In this document: positions 14,788-22,714 of the stretch, one piece after another
How positions within the stretch are numbered: position 1 is the stretch's first letter
Layout of the letters: the number at the start of each line of letters is the position of its first letter
Assembly: GCF_014192335.1 (NCBI RefSeq)
Contig: NZ_JACHXU010000003.1
Coordinates: 310,001 to 374,000, forward strand
Direction: 5' to 3'
DNA from: Aporhodopirellula rubra
GTDB lineage: Bacteria; Planctomycetota; Planctomycetia; Pirellulales; Pirellulaceae
Length of the DNA: 64,000 nt
Position numbers and translations under genes: made by a program
Notes under the pieces: model-generated
What the model was told of the DNA's origin: nothing
The model's database searches: none
What the model saw: only the letters and a program-made list of their open reading frames with translations

Positions 14788-16795
14788 AGCCGAAGCCGAA
14801 TCGGTCCCCAGTTCACTGCGTATCGTTTGCGATGACGCCGCAACGATTCAACTGGCCGCCGCCGATGAACCAATCGAAGGTGAAGACAAACCGGCGCTTC
14901 GCAAGTTCAGCATGACTGCCTACACCGGCGGCGCGATGCGACTGGGTGGTTGGCCTTACCCAGTCGTCGTTGACCTCGCCGGCATGCGGGTCACCCGCAA
15001 GTCACGGCCGATCCTCAAAGACCACGATCGCGGCAGCATCGTCGGGCACACCGACGACATCACGATCAACGACAAGTCGCTTGTCGTCGCAGGCGTGATC
15101 AGTGGTGTTGGCACAACCGCCCAAGAAGTCATCGCAACGAGCGAGAACGGTTTCCCATGGCAGGCGTCGCTTGGCGCGAGTGCCGACAAGGTCGTCTTCA
15201 TCCCCGAAGGCAAGATCGCTCAAGCCAACGGACGCGAACAAAAAGGCCCGGTGTACATCGCCCGCAAGTCAACGCTCGGCGAAGTTTCATTCGTCGCCCT
15301 CGGTGCCGACGACAACACCGAAGCCCGTGTCGCTGCCGGCAACTACGCCGACGTCGAAGATCCTGGCAATGAACCAGAAGAAACCGACACCGATCCCACC
15401 GACGACCTCGAACCCGTCAACGCAAGTTTGAACATGAGCACAAAACCCAAAACCGAAACGAAACCCGCCGAGAAGTCGCCGGTTGACGAGATGCGTGCCG
15501 AAGCCGCCGCGGAGTCGCGTCGTATCTCTGGCATTCGCAAGCTGTGTACTGAAAAACATCCCGACATCGAAGCCGACGCGATCGAGCAAGGCTGGTCCAT
15601 CACCAAAACGGAACTCGCCGTGCTGCGAAGCGAACGCCCGAAAGCTCCCGAACAAACGCAAAACTCGCCCCGTCACGATCGCGTCGTCCTCGAAGCCGCC
15701 GCGTGTCTCTCTGTCGGCATTGAAGAGAAGGTTCTTCTGGCCAGCTACGGTGAGAAGACGCTCAACGCCGCCGACCCGTTCCGCCACATCGGCTTGCGAG
15801 AACTCGTCGCCGAATGTGCCCGCAGCGAAGGCATCGACGTTCCGCGAGTGTTCGGCGACGGAACAGCAACGATCCGCGCCGGTTTCAGTTCCATGAGCCT
15901 GCCCAGCATCATGGAAAACGTCATGAACAAGACGTTGCTGGCCGCCTACCAAAACACGCCGATCGCGGCGTTCGATCTATGTAGCGTAGGAACCGTCACC
16001 GACTTCAAGGAAGTGGCCCGCTATCGCTTGCTCGGCACTGGCGGCTTTGAACAAGTCGCACCCGACGGCGAATTGAAACACGGGAAACTGTCGGAACAGA
16101 AGTACTCGAACAAGGCCGACACCTACGGTCAGATTCTCACGCTGACCCGTCACGACATCATCAATGATGATTTGTCCGCGTTCATGGACATCCCACGTCA
16201 GATGGGACGATCCGGTGCCGAGTCGATCGACGATCTGTTCTTCACTCTGCTACTGAAGAACGCAGGCTTCTTCTCGTCCGCCAACGCCAACTTGCTGCAA
16301 GGTGCTGACACCAAGTTCGGTCCCGATGCGTTGACCGTCGCCAAGACAACCTTCCGCAAACAGAAAGCTGGTCCGGGCGGAAAACCCAAAGACCAAAAGC
16401 CGATCAACATCCGGCCCGAGTACTTGGTAGTGCCGGTGGAACTGGAAACCGAAGCTGAACTGTTGATGGGATCGTCACAGTTGATGATCGATGCCCAAGG
16501 ATCGCCCACCAAGATTCCCGTCGATAACCCGCACCGCAACAAGTACCGCATCATTTCGACGCCGCACCTGTCGGATTCTTACTACCCCGGTGCCAGCGCC
16601 GCCGCGTGGTACTTGTTCGCCAACCCGAACGTGCTGCCGGCGTTTGAGATCGTGTTCCTGAACGGTCGACGCACGCCGATCATCGAGCGTGTCGAAATGC
16701 CGCCCAACACGCTCGGCATGGGATTCCGAAGTTACATCGACTTCGGTGTGAATTCGCAAGACCACCGCGCCGCCGTGAAAGTCGCCGGCGAGTGA
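14753..16795 (+). CDS. Prohead protease - major capsid protein fusion
   Basis: One 680-residue frame holds three modules. Residues 40-200 look like a prohead serine protease, with a His candidate in LKDHDRGSIVGH near residue 90 and a Ser candidate in PWQASLGAS near residue 139. Residues 200-320 are charged and helical and could be the scaffold. Residues 330-680 are a major capsid protein of the Mu gpT type (FDLCSVGTVTDFKEVARYR, then TPHLSDSYYPG and the final IDFGVNSQDHRAAV). The protease would process the scaffold during head assembly and would have to release the capsid domain from its own chain. No separate capsid gene is present, so the fusion must supply the shell. Confidence 0.85.
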   Translation: MPKSLKDNKPIEAEAESVPSSLRIVCDDAATIQLAAADEPIEGEDKPALRKFSMTAYTGGAMRLGGWPYPVVVDLAGMRVTRKSRPILKDHDRGSIVGHTDDITINDKSLVVAGVISGVGTTAQEVIATSENGFPWQASLGASADKVVFIPEGKIAQANGREQKGPVYIARKSTLGEVSFVALGADDNTEARVAAGNYADVEDPGNEPEETDTDPTDDLEPVNASLNMSTKPKTETKPAEKSPVDEMRAEAAAESRRISGIRKLCTEKHPDIEADAIEQGWSITKTELAVLRSERPKAPEQTQNSPRHDRVVLEAAACLSVGIEEKVLLASYGEKTLNAADPFRHIGLRELVAECARSEGIDVPRVFGDGTATIRAGFSSMSLPSIMENVMNKTLLAAYQNTPIAAFDLCSVGTVTDFKEVARYRLLGTGGFEQVAPDGELKHGKLSEQKYSNKADTYGQILTLTRHDIINDDLSAFMDIPRQMGRSGAESIDDLFFTLLLKNAGFFSSANANLLQGADTKFGPDALTVAKTTFRKQKAGPGGKPKDQKPINIRPEYLVVPVELETEAELLMGSSQLMIDAQGSPTKIPVDNPHRNKYRIISTPHLSDSYYPGASAAAWYLFANPNVLPAFEIVFLNGRRTPIIERVEMPPNTLGMGFRSYIDFGVNSQDHRAAVKVAGE

Positions 16796-16851
16796 TCGCG
16801 GGCTGACTCATCTTCCTCAAGCCTCACCCCTCAGGTCTCAAGCCTCCCATC

Positions 16852-17181
16852 ATGCAAGCTCAATACATCCACGACGGCAAACAAGTCGACTTCACCCCCG
16901 ACGTTGACGTTCCCGTTGGTTCCCTCGTCATTCAAGGTGACCTCGTTGGCGTCACCAAACGTGATCTCAAAGCCGACACGCTCGGTTCCATCGCGGTCGA
17001 AGGCGTCTTTGACTTCCCGAAAGATCCGGTCGACGCCGAAACCTACACCGCCGGCCAGAAGGTCTTCGCGACCAATGACGGCATCGTGACCGAAGTCCCC
17101 GACGGCTCGGTTTTCCTCGGCAAGGTCGTTGACGATGCCGAACCCACCGACAACATCGTCCGCGTTCGTTTGAGCCAGTGA
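16852..17181 (+). CDS. DUF2190 family protein (capsid decoration), copy 1
   Basis: A 109-residue beta-rich protein (VDVPVGSLVIQGDLVGVT...GVFDFPKD) of the DUF2190 type. Proteins of this family follow the capsid gene in many phages and are thought to trim or stabilise the shell. It is directly downstream of the capsid fusion and has a paralogue in the next gene. Confidence 0.75.
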   Translation: MQAQYIHDGKQVDFTPDVDVPVGSLVIQGDLVGVTKRDLKADTLGSIAVEGVFDFPKDPVDAETYTAGQKVFATNDGIVTEVPDGSVFLGKVVDDAEPTDNIVRVRLSQ

Positions 17182-17190
17182 TGAACCGAC

Positions 17191-17541
17191 GTGAGCAATC
17201 CCATCATCGCACCCATCGGGGCGACGTTCGTCCACGAGGGCGTGGCGATCCCGATTATTACCGAAGCTGAAATCCCGGCCGGTAACGTTGTCGTGCTCGG
17301 CAAGCTGGTCGGCGTCGCCAAGTTCGGCATCTGTCCCAACTCACGCGGCAGCATCACCGTCGCCGGCGTCTTCAATCTCGTCAAAGACCCAACGACCAAC
17401 ATCCCGGCCGGCACAATTCTTTACTGGTCCAAGATCAGTCACCACGTCATCAAGAACGCCTACGAGCATTCGATGATCGGCATCGCCGTCGAAGACGCAC
17501 CGCCGAGCACGCTGCGAGTTCTCGTTCGTCTCAAGCAATAG
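17191..17541 (+). CDS. DUF2190 family protein (capsid decoration), copy 2
   Basis: A 116-residue protein starting with GTG 9 bases after the previous stop. AEIPAGNVVVLGKLVGVAKFG and ITVAGVFNLVKDP align with the same segments of the first copy, so the two are tandem paralogues. Two decoration proteins could occupy different capsid sites. Confidence 0.72.
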   Translation: MSNPIIAPIGATFVHEGVAIPIITEAEIPAGNVVVLGKLVGVAKFGICPNSRGSITVAGVFNLVKDPTTNIPAGTILYWSKISHHVIKNAYEHSMIGIAVEDAPPSTLRVLVRLKQ

Positions 17542-17555
17542 GCAGTGTCGCCGTC

Positions 17556-19142
17556 ATGGAACACAAACTCAAAAACCTCTTTGAATCACGACGCTTCTGG
17601 GCGGCAGCCGGCGGTGTCGTTCTCGTTCTCTTGCTGCCGTTCGAGGTCAAGCTCTTGGCAACCATCCTCATCGCCGCCTGGATCATCGGCGATTCGATCC
17701 GATCCACCAAAGCAATCTTGCTCGCGGTCGCGCTCAGCATGTTCGGCACCGCTGCGACCGCTGGTGACCTGCACGACACCTGTCGCGAAGCCACCGTGCG
17801 AATCCGCAACGGCAACTCGATGGGCAGCGGCACGCTCTTCCGAGAAAGCGAAGAACATCTCTACGTTTTAACCAACGCGCATGTCGCGGGAACCGGTCTG
17901 GGCAACCGCGTCCAAGTCGAGTTCTGGAAAGAAGGGCACCAATCCCGGCCCATCGAAGCCGAAACGGTCGCGGTTGCCTACATCCCACGAGCCTACCGTG
18001 ACATCGCCGTCGTCCGCGTCGATCGCCGGGCACTGGGCAACTACCGCCCGCCGGTCATCCCGCTCGCCGATTCGCAAGACTCGTTCAACTACCAGAACAT
18101 TTTCAGCGTCGGTTGCCCCAGCGGACGGTGGCCGACTGCTTTTGAAGGTTTCGCACTTCGACGCCAAGCAAACGGTGGCGACACGATTCATTTCGTGCCA
18201 ATGCCAGCGGGAGGCCGGTCCGGTTCAGCGATCTTCGACGTCAACGGAGGCGAAGCTCAAATCATCGGCTTGATCGCATGGCGAAGCACCGACTCGGGCG
18301 GTCACGGTCTCGACGGCCGAGGTGAAACGCACGGTTACGGCATCGCAATGACGCATCAAGAAGTCTGGGCAGGACTCAGTGGCAAGCAAACGACTTCCTC
18401 GGTGTTGCTTGTTCCTCCGCCGGACGCCGTGCCACTTGGAACCAAGGTCGAACCTTCGTCGAAAGCGACACCAGACACCAAACCCGAAGTCGCCGACGGT
18501 GAAGAGAACCAAGGCGAATCCGACGAAGTGATTCTCAAATACTCCGATCCTTTCGCAATCGAACGTGATGTTGAATCCATCCGCGCCCAACGCTTGCCGT
18601 CGGGCATCCCCGCGACCGGTTCCGACCGCGACATCATGTTGCTGTACCAAGACTCCATCACCGAAGGTCCGCAATCCAGTCCGCCGGCGATGGCGTTTCA
18701 AAATGCATGCTGTCCCAACTGCGGATGCAACCTCACTGTCTCAGGCAACTGCCCCAACGGCCAATGCCCGCTTCCCGATCGCCGGCAACAACAACCTCAA
18801 CAATACGGACAAGACCGTGGCGGTGGTGGGCTGTTCCCGAGCCTACCCCGCAACCGCGAACAAGGCGAACTCGAAAACCACTTGCTACGTCGTCCCGGCG
18901 AACGCTTGCGAGAACTCTGGCCTTTCCCGTCCACGCGAGACATCGTCACCTGGTCGATCGTCGCGTTCTTCATCCTCTACTTCATCGGCAAGTTCGCCAA
19001 GGCAAAGGTCAAGCGAATCGTCAACGATCTCGCCGTCAACTTGGCGAACGTCGATGACGAAGTCGAACCCGAACCGCCGGCACCCAAGCCACGAGCAAAG
19101 CCGGCCGCGACGCGAACCCGCAAACGCACCGCCGCTAAATGA
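17556..19142 (+). CDS. Membrane-anchored trypsin-like serine protease
   Basis: A 528-residue protein. Two hydrophobic stretches fill residues 12-50, followed by a signal-like ATAAGD at about 68. A chymotrypsin-fold protease then follows with the full triad: His in LTNAHVAG near residue 108, Asp in RDIAVVRVD near 150 and Ser in GGRSGSAIFD near 222. After an acidic linker there is a Cys cluster (CCPNCGCNLTV...CPNGQCP, residues 387-405) that may bind zinc, a hydrophobic helix near 467-485 and a Lys/Arg/Pro tail. It lies between the decoration proteins and the head-tail genes and its stop overlaps the next start (ATGA), so it belongs to the late operon. A role in virion maturation or in entry through the planctomycete envelope is inference. 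Confidence 0.75.
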   Translation: MEHKLKNLFESRRFWAAAGGVVLVLLLPFEVKLLATILIAAWIIGDSIRSTKAILLAVALSMFGTAATAGDLHDTCREATVRIRNGNSMGSGTLFRESEEHLYVLTNAHVAGTGLGNRVQVEFWKEGHQSRPIEAETVAVAYIPRAYRDIAVVRVDRRALGNYRPPVIPLADSQDSFNYQNIFSVGCPSGRWPTAFEGFALRRQANGGDTIHFVPMPAGGRSGSAIFDVNGGEAQIIGLIAWRSTDSGGHGLDGRGETHGYGIAMTHQEVWAGLSGKQTTSSVLLVPPPDAVPLGTKVEPSSKATPDTKPEVADGEENQGESDEVILKYSDPFAIERDVESIRAQRLPSGIPATGSDRDIMLLYQDSITEGPQSSPPAMAFQNACCPNCGCNLTVSGNCPNGQCPLPDRRQQQPQQYGQDRGGGGLFPSLPRNREQGELENHLLRRPGERLRELWPFPSTRDIVTWSIVAFFILYFIGKFAKAKVKRIVNDLAVNLANVDDEVEPEPPAPKPRAKPAATRTRKRTAAK

Positions 19143-19519
19143 GCGACATGCTTCACAAAGGTCAGTCTTGGCTCGCCGCCAAGCTGACCCGGTTCGCCTC
19201 GCGGATAGTCACCTACCAACGCGATGATCTCTCCGTCGAGCTTCCCGCCACCATCGGCAAGTCCGAATACGAGCAAGACGATGGCGAAGGCGTCATCACC
19301 CGCGCCCAAGTTCGTGACTTCCTGATCAACACCAAAGATTTGCTGGCATCGCCCATCGGCACCTGGCCCCGCCGCGGCGATCGCATTCTCGAAACCGAAG
19401 GCGACACCACATTCGTCTACGAGCTGATGTCAATCGGCAACGAACCGCCGTGGCGGTACAGCGATCCCTTCCGAGTCAAACTCCGCATCCACACGAAACT
19501 GGTCGACACCATCACATGA
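19139..19519 (+). CDS. Putative head-tail connector protein
   Basis: A 126-residue protein with a PRRGDRILETEGDTTFVYELM segment and an EPPWRYSDPFRVKLRIHTK ending. Proteins with this ending occur at this position in planctomycete prophages, where head closure proteins are expected. Overlaps both neighbours by 4 bases. The function is inferred from position. Confidence 0.6.
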   Translation: MSDMLHKGQSWLAAKLTRFASRIVTYQRDDLSVELPATIGKSEYEQDDGEGVITRAQVRDFLINTKDLLASPIGTWPRRGDRILETEGDTTFVYELMSIGNEPPWRYSDPFRVKLRIHTKLVDTIT

Positions 19520-19962
19520 CAGCAACGACTCCCGCCACCGTCATTCAAATCGCCGAAAGCGTCGTCGCCGAAATCAACGCCGGCGACTTTTCAAAGAAGA
19601 ACCTGTCGGCCCAACGACTCTACGTTCCCAACTTCGATCTCGAAGACATGAAGGAACTGCGAGTCACTGTGGTGCCACGCGAGGTCGAATACCTCCCGCT
19701 CGATCGAGCCACCAACAAGTTCCACGCAACGATCGACGTCGCCATCCAAAAGAAGTTCAGCAAAGGCGACGCGAAAGAAATCGACCCGCTGGTGTTCTTC
19801 GTCGAAGAGATCGCCGACTACTTCCGTCTCAAGCGACTCAACTCCTACGTCGCCGCCCGCTGCATCAAGGTTGAAAACTCTGTTCTCTATTCAACCGAGC
19901 ATTGGACGCAGTTCAACCAGTTTACCAGTCTGCTGTCGCTCACGTTTGAACTCGCCAAGTGA
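19516..19962 (+). CDS. Putative tail completion / minor tail protein
   Basis: Start at 19516, where ATGA overlaps the previous stop. The 148-residue protein has an alpha/beta pattern and a KKFSKGDAKEIDPLVFFVEEIADYF segment like gpU/gpZ-type tail terminator proteins. Assigned mainly from its position between the connector and the HK97 gp10-like protein. Confidence 0.5.
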   Translation: MTATTPATVIQIAESVVAEINAGDFSKKNLSAQRLYVPNFDLEDMKELRVTVVPREVEYLPLDRATNKFHATIDVAIQKKFSKGDAKEIDPLVFFVEEIADYFRLKRLNSYVAARCIKVENSVLYSTEHWTQFNQFTSLLSLTFELAK

Positions 19963-20516
19963 TGCACATCCGGACGCGTGTTCGCTTCAATGCCAACCGC
20001 GTCAAGAAGAAGGTTGACCAAGCGTCGTTCAATTCGCTCGGTCATGCCGGCGGAGCGATTCGCAAGACCGCCTATCGCAGTATCCGCAAACGCAAAAACC
20101 CGTCGCGGCCCGGCAGCCCACCGAGCTCGCCCACTGGCCGACTGCGACGTTCGTTCCGCTACGAAGTCGACCGACGCACGCCCGGTGTCGTCATCGGCCC
20201 GGTCAACGAAATCTCCGGCCAACTCTGGAACCTCCACGAATTCGGCGGTAGGGCAAAGAAGCGTCGACGACTCAAACGCCATCGTTTCCGAGTCGGCCAG
20301 CACGGTCCCATCCGAGCAATCCGTCCCGGCAAGTTCGCCCGCATCGAACTGCGAACCGCTGCCCAAGCCAACCGCGCCCGCCGACTGATCGACGAAGAGA
20401 ACCAACGTCGCGGAGCAACCAAACCCGGACGCTATCCCAAGCGACCCTTCATGAAGCCCGCCCTCGACACTCACCGCGCCCAACTCCCCAAATTCTGGCG
20501 GGACTCCGTCAAGTAA
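19962..20516 (+). CDS. HK97 gp10-like tail completion protein
   Basis: I use the ATG at 19962 overlapping the previous TGA; a GTG one codon earlier is possible. The 184-residue basic protein has an AIRKTAYRSIRKRKNPSRPG...PTGRLRRSF segment, then LWNLHEFGG and a YPKRPFMKPAL ending, which are marks of gp10-type minor tail/head-tail joining proteins. These connect the head to the tail tube. Confidence 0.68.
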   Translation: MHIRTRVRFNANRVKKKVDQASFNSLGHAGGAIRKTAYRSIRKRKNPSRPGSPPSSPTGRLRRSFRYEVDRRTPGVVIGPVNEISGQLWNLHEFGGRAKKRRRLKRHRFRVGQHGPIRAIRPGKFARIELRTAAQANRARRLIDEENQRRGATKPGRYPKRPFMKPALDTHRAQLPKFWRDSVK

Positions 20517-20549
20517 CTTTTCCCGATCCACGGATGGAACCAAACCTCA

Positions 20550-20960
20550 ATGTCCGCTGAAGTAAAACTCGGTCTCGACGCAGTCCTGACGATCGACGGT
20601 GCCGAGATCAAGAACGTCAAAGACCTGACCGTCACACTGGAAAAGGCGGAGGCCGATGCATCGACCCGCGACAACAACGGTTGGCGAGCCACCGTCGGCA
20701 CGCTTAAAGATGCGTCGATCGAATTCACCGTGCTCAACAAGTCCGGAGACACCGCGTTCGGCATGCTGCAAGGCTTGTGGTCGAGCGGTTCACCTACCGA
20801 TGTAGGAATCACCGACGCCGGCGGAGCACTGACGTTGACTTGCGAAGTGATGAACTTCAACGTCAACCAAAACCTCGAAGAAGTCGTCTCAGCCGACGTG
20901 ACACTCAAGCCGACGCAGTCGTCGTCCGGCGGTGGAATGAACGTTGGTGGCGGCCCTTGA
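20550..20960 (+). CDS. Major tail tube protein
   Basis: A 136-residue beta-rich protein beginning LGLDAVLTIDGAEIKNVKDLTVTLEK, then TRDNNGWRATVGTLKDASIEF and a VSADVTLKPTQSS ending, the pattern of TP901-1-type tail tube subunits. Tube hexamers stack around the tape measure protein. The short Ser/Gly tail is probably flexible. Confidence 0.78.
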   Translation: MSAEVKLGLDAVLTIDGAEIKNVKDLTVTLEKAEADASTRDNNGWRATVGTLKDASIEFTVLNKSGDTAFGMLQGLWSSGSPTDVGITDAGGALTLTCEVMNFNVNQNLEEVVSADVTLKPTQSSSGGGMNVGGGP

Positions 20961-21017
20961 CGTGCAAAGCAAGATCAACTGTAAAGCTATTTCGTGTGCC
21001 GCTAAAGTGCCGACGCA

Positions 21018-21347
21018 CTATGCGCGAAGAGAGGCATAACGCACGGCCTTGGTACCCAGCGATTCGCGAAGATGGGCATCAAGGCCGTCAGGTTCAGAGT
21101 CAAATTCGGCGATAATCTGGAAATTGACGCCTTTCGGACAGTCCGGCATCCAGGTCTCGATCGTGTGGGAGTCAGAGGCTCGCGTCACATTAATCGCTAT
21201 CGCGTTTGAGTTGGCGCTGGCGTACCGCCAAGAGTCATGACAATCGAAATAGAAGTCTGGAAGCGATAGTCGTGCTTGCAGCGCGTTGCAGACAGATTCG
21301 AGCGATGCATCAGAGCTTGCAGCGAAATACGTCGTGATGCGTGCCAT
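21018..21347 (-). CDS. Moron candidate 1, unknown function
   Basis: A 109-residue protein on the strand opposite to the late operon, between tail tube and tail chaperone genes. It reads as a credible alpha/beta protein (MARITTYFAASSDASLESV...LPDFYFDCHDSW) and base composition is lower in GC than the tail genes. No family recognised. Genes inserted this way (morons) often encode lysogenic-conversion or superinfection-exclusion proteins. Confidence 0.55.
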   Translation of the reverse strand: MARITTYFAASSDASLESVCNALQARLSLPDFYFDCHDSWRYASANSNAIAINVTRASDSHTIETWMPDCPKGVNFQIIAEFDSEPDGLDAHLRESLGTKAVRYASLRA

Positions 21348-21532
21348 ATGAACAAACTGAGGCTGTCAACGGAAGGTTTTTATGACACTTCTCTGAACGA
21401 AGCGGACGATGCCTGAACTATGAGCGATTCTACCAGTGCCAGCCCGCGTTGCCAAACAAGGAAGGTGTGCCGAAGGCCTCAGCGTAAAAAAGATGTTGGC
21501 CGACGCCCCTGCATAAGTGCGTGATGGTAGTG

Positions 21533-21853
21533 TCAGTCAATGAATGATGGGATGTCCACGAGTATTATATCTGTTGCGCTACACGTGATATCGTAGATCC
21601 AACGGGCTTCAAGAACCCGCTTGAGTTCGTCGGCATCATTGGGGCCTGCATGTTCGATCGTGCTCTGGCGAAGATCAGTGGACAACTGCAGTTCAATCCG
21701 CACAGTACGATATTGAGAGATGTCGCCGGAGCCTCTCTCCAACACCACAGTTTTGTCAGCGTCGCGGACATCCAGAATAACGGGGTTGTCAAATTCAAGC
21801 GTCCGAGCAAAGCGCAAGGCACGACGGCGAATTGGTTCGGTGCTATCGGTCAC
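21533..21853 (-). CDS. Moron candidate 2, unknown function
   Basis: A 106-residue protein, same strand and context as the previous one, separated from it by 185 bases in which I see no gene. It has alternating beta and charged segments (NPVILDVRDADKTVVLERG, then IELQLSTDLRQS) and a DIILVDIPSF ending. No family recognised. The two may be transcribed together from the 21854-21956 gap. Confidence 0.55.
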   Translation of the reverse strand: MTDSTEPIRRRALRFARTLEFDNPVILDVRDADKTVVLERGSGDISQYRTVRIELQLSTDLRQSTIEHAGPNDADELKRVLEARWIYDITCSATDIILVDIPSFID

Positions 21854-21956
21854 AAGGCGTTGGACAACAGGTTTTTGTACGACATGCCACCAAGGATGAT
21901 CACCTTTTCAAACAGCACTCGACTTGTCTGTATCTTAAACCACGGAACGGAATCCC

Positions 21957-22457
21957 ATGCAAAAATTTGTTGACCGCCATGGTCGCGTTTGGATCGTTGA
22001 TATCGACAACACGACGCTTCGCCGCGTGAAGACGCTCACCGGCGTTCGCTTGCTCGATGCTGTCGATGGCGACTTGATCCCACAGATGACGCAAGACTTC
22101 CTGTTGCTCGGTGAAGTTTTGTTCGCAGTGTGCAAACCGCAAGCGGACAAAGACAGCGTCGATCAGGAGGTCTTCGAGTCCGGACTGTCGGGCGATTGCC
22201 TGACCGAAGCACGCAACGCACTTGTCGAAGCGCTGTTGGACTTCCTCCCGGAGGACCAACGCCGTCTGCTGAGCAAAGCGGTGACACATCAACGCGAGGT
22301 GACGGCACGCGGGATGGAGATGCTGCACCGGAAACTCGACGACCCGACGCTGGCGGACAAGATGGTCGCGGAGCTCGAAGCGAATCTGGAGGTGCCCGGC
22401 TTGAACGCGAAATCTGTCACCTCGCCGGCATCCTCGGTGTCGACCCCGGACCGCTAA
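21957..22457 (+). CDS. Tail assembly chaperone, gpG-like part
   Basis: A 166-residue protein (MQKFVDRHGRVWIVDI...) ending at 22457, in the position of gpG just before the tape measure gene. Lambda-type phages make a short G and a longer G-T protein by -1 ribosomal frameshifting; both guide tape measure folding and tail tube assembly. Here the -1 frame stays open past this stop to 22690. GGAACGGAATCCC before the ATG supplies the ribosome-binding site. Confidence 0.7.
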   Translation: MQKFVDRHGRVWIVDIDNTTLRRVKTLTGVRLLDAVDGDLIPQMTQDFLLLGEVLFAVCKPQADKDSVDQEVFESGLSGDCLTEARNALVEALLDFLPEDQRRLLSKAVTHQREVTARGMEMLHRKLDDPTLADKMVAELEANLEVPGLNAKSVTSPASSVSTPDR

Positions 22458-22690
22458 CGCTCCGGCAACTGTGCTGGATGATTGACGCCAAACGCAGACA
22501 CGATTGGCAACTCGCCAGCACGCTGGTGTGGATCACCGCCGAAGTCAACCGCGACCGCAAGCGACGTCGAAAGCCGTTCAAGCCCGACGACTTTAATCCG
22601 TGCGTCACGACGCGGCCCGCTCCTGCAAAGGCGAGCGTCGAACAAGTCGCATCGCTACTCGGTGCCAAGTTCACCAAAGCTAATCGCTAA
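22403..22690 (+). CDS. Tail assembly chaperone C-terminal extension (gpT-like, -1 frame)
   Basis: In the -1 frame relative to the gpG-like gene, credible protein begins near 22403 (LEREICHLAGILGVDPGPLTL) and continues with RQLCWMIDAKRRHDWQL and KRRRKPFKPDDFNP. The last words are typical of tail chaperone extensions in other prophages. No good start codon or ribosome-binding site opens this frame; further upstream the frame is Arg-rich and looks like shadow. A frameshift between about 22380 and 22450 is the simplest reading. I see no classical X XXY YYZ heptamer; GCG AAA TCT at 22407 is the nearest A-rich site. Confidence 0.6.
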   Translation, partial: EREICHLAGILGVDPGPLTLRQLCWMIDAKRRHDWQLASTLVWITAEVNRDRKRRRKPFKPDDFNPCVTTRPAPAKASVEQVASLLGAKFTKANR

Positions 22691-22714
22691 CCGCTAAAGG
22701 CTAATCGCTTCCCC

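Noticed and set aside
22130-22402. Start of the gpT-like frame at ATG 22130
   Set aside because: Its first 90 codons are Arg/Gly/Ser-rich and overlap the conserved gpG-like frame; only the part after about 22403 looks like protein.
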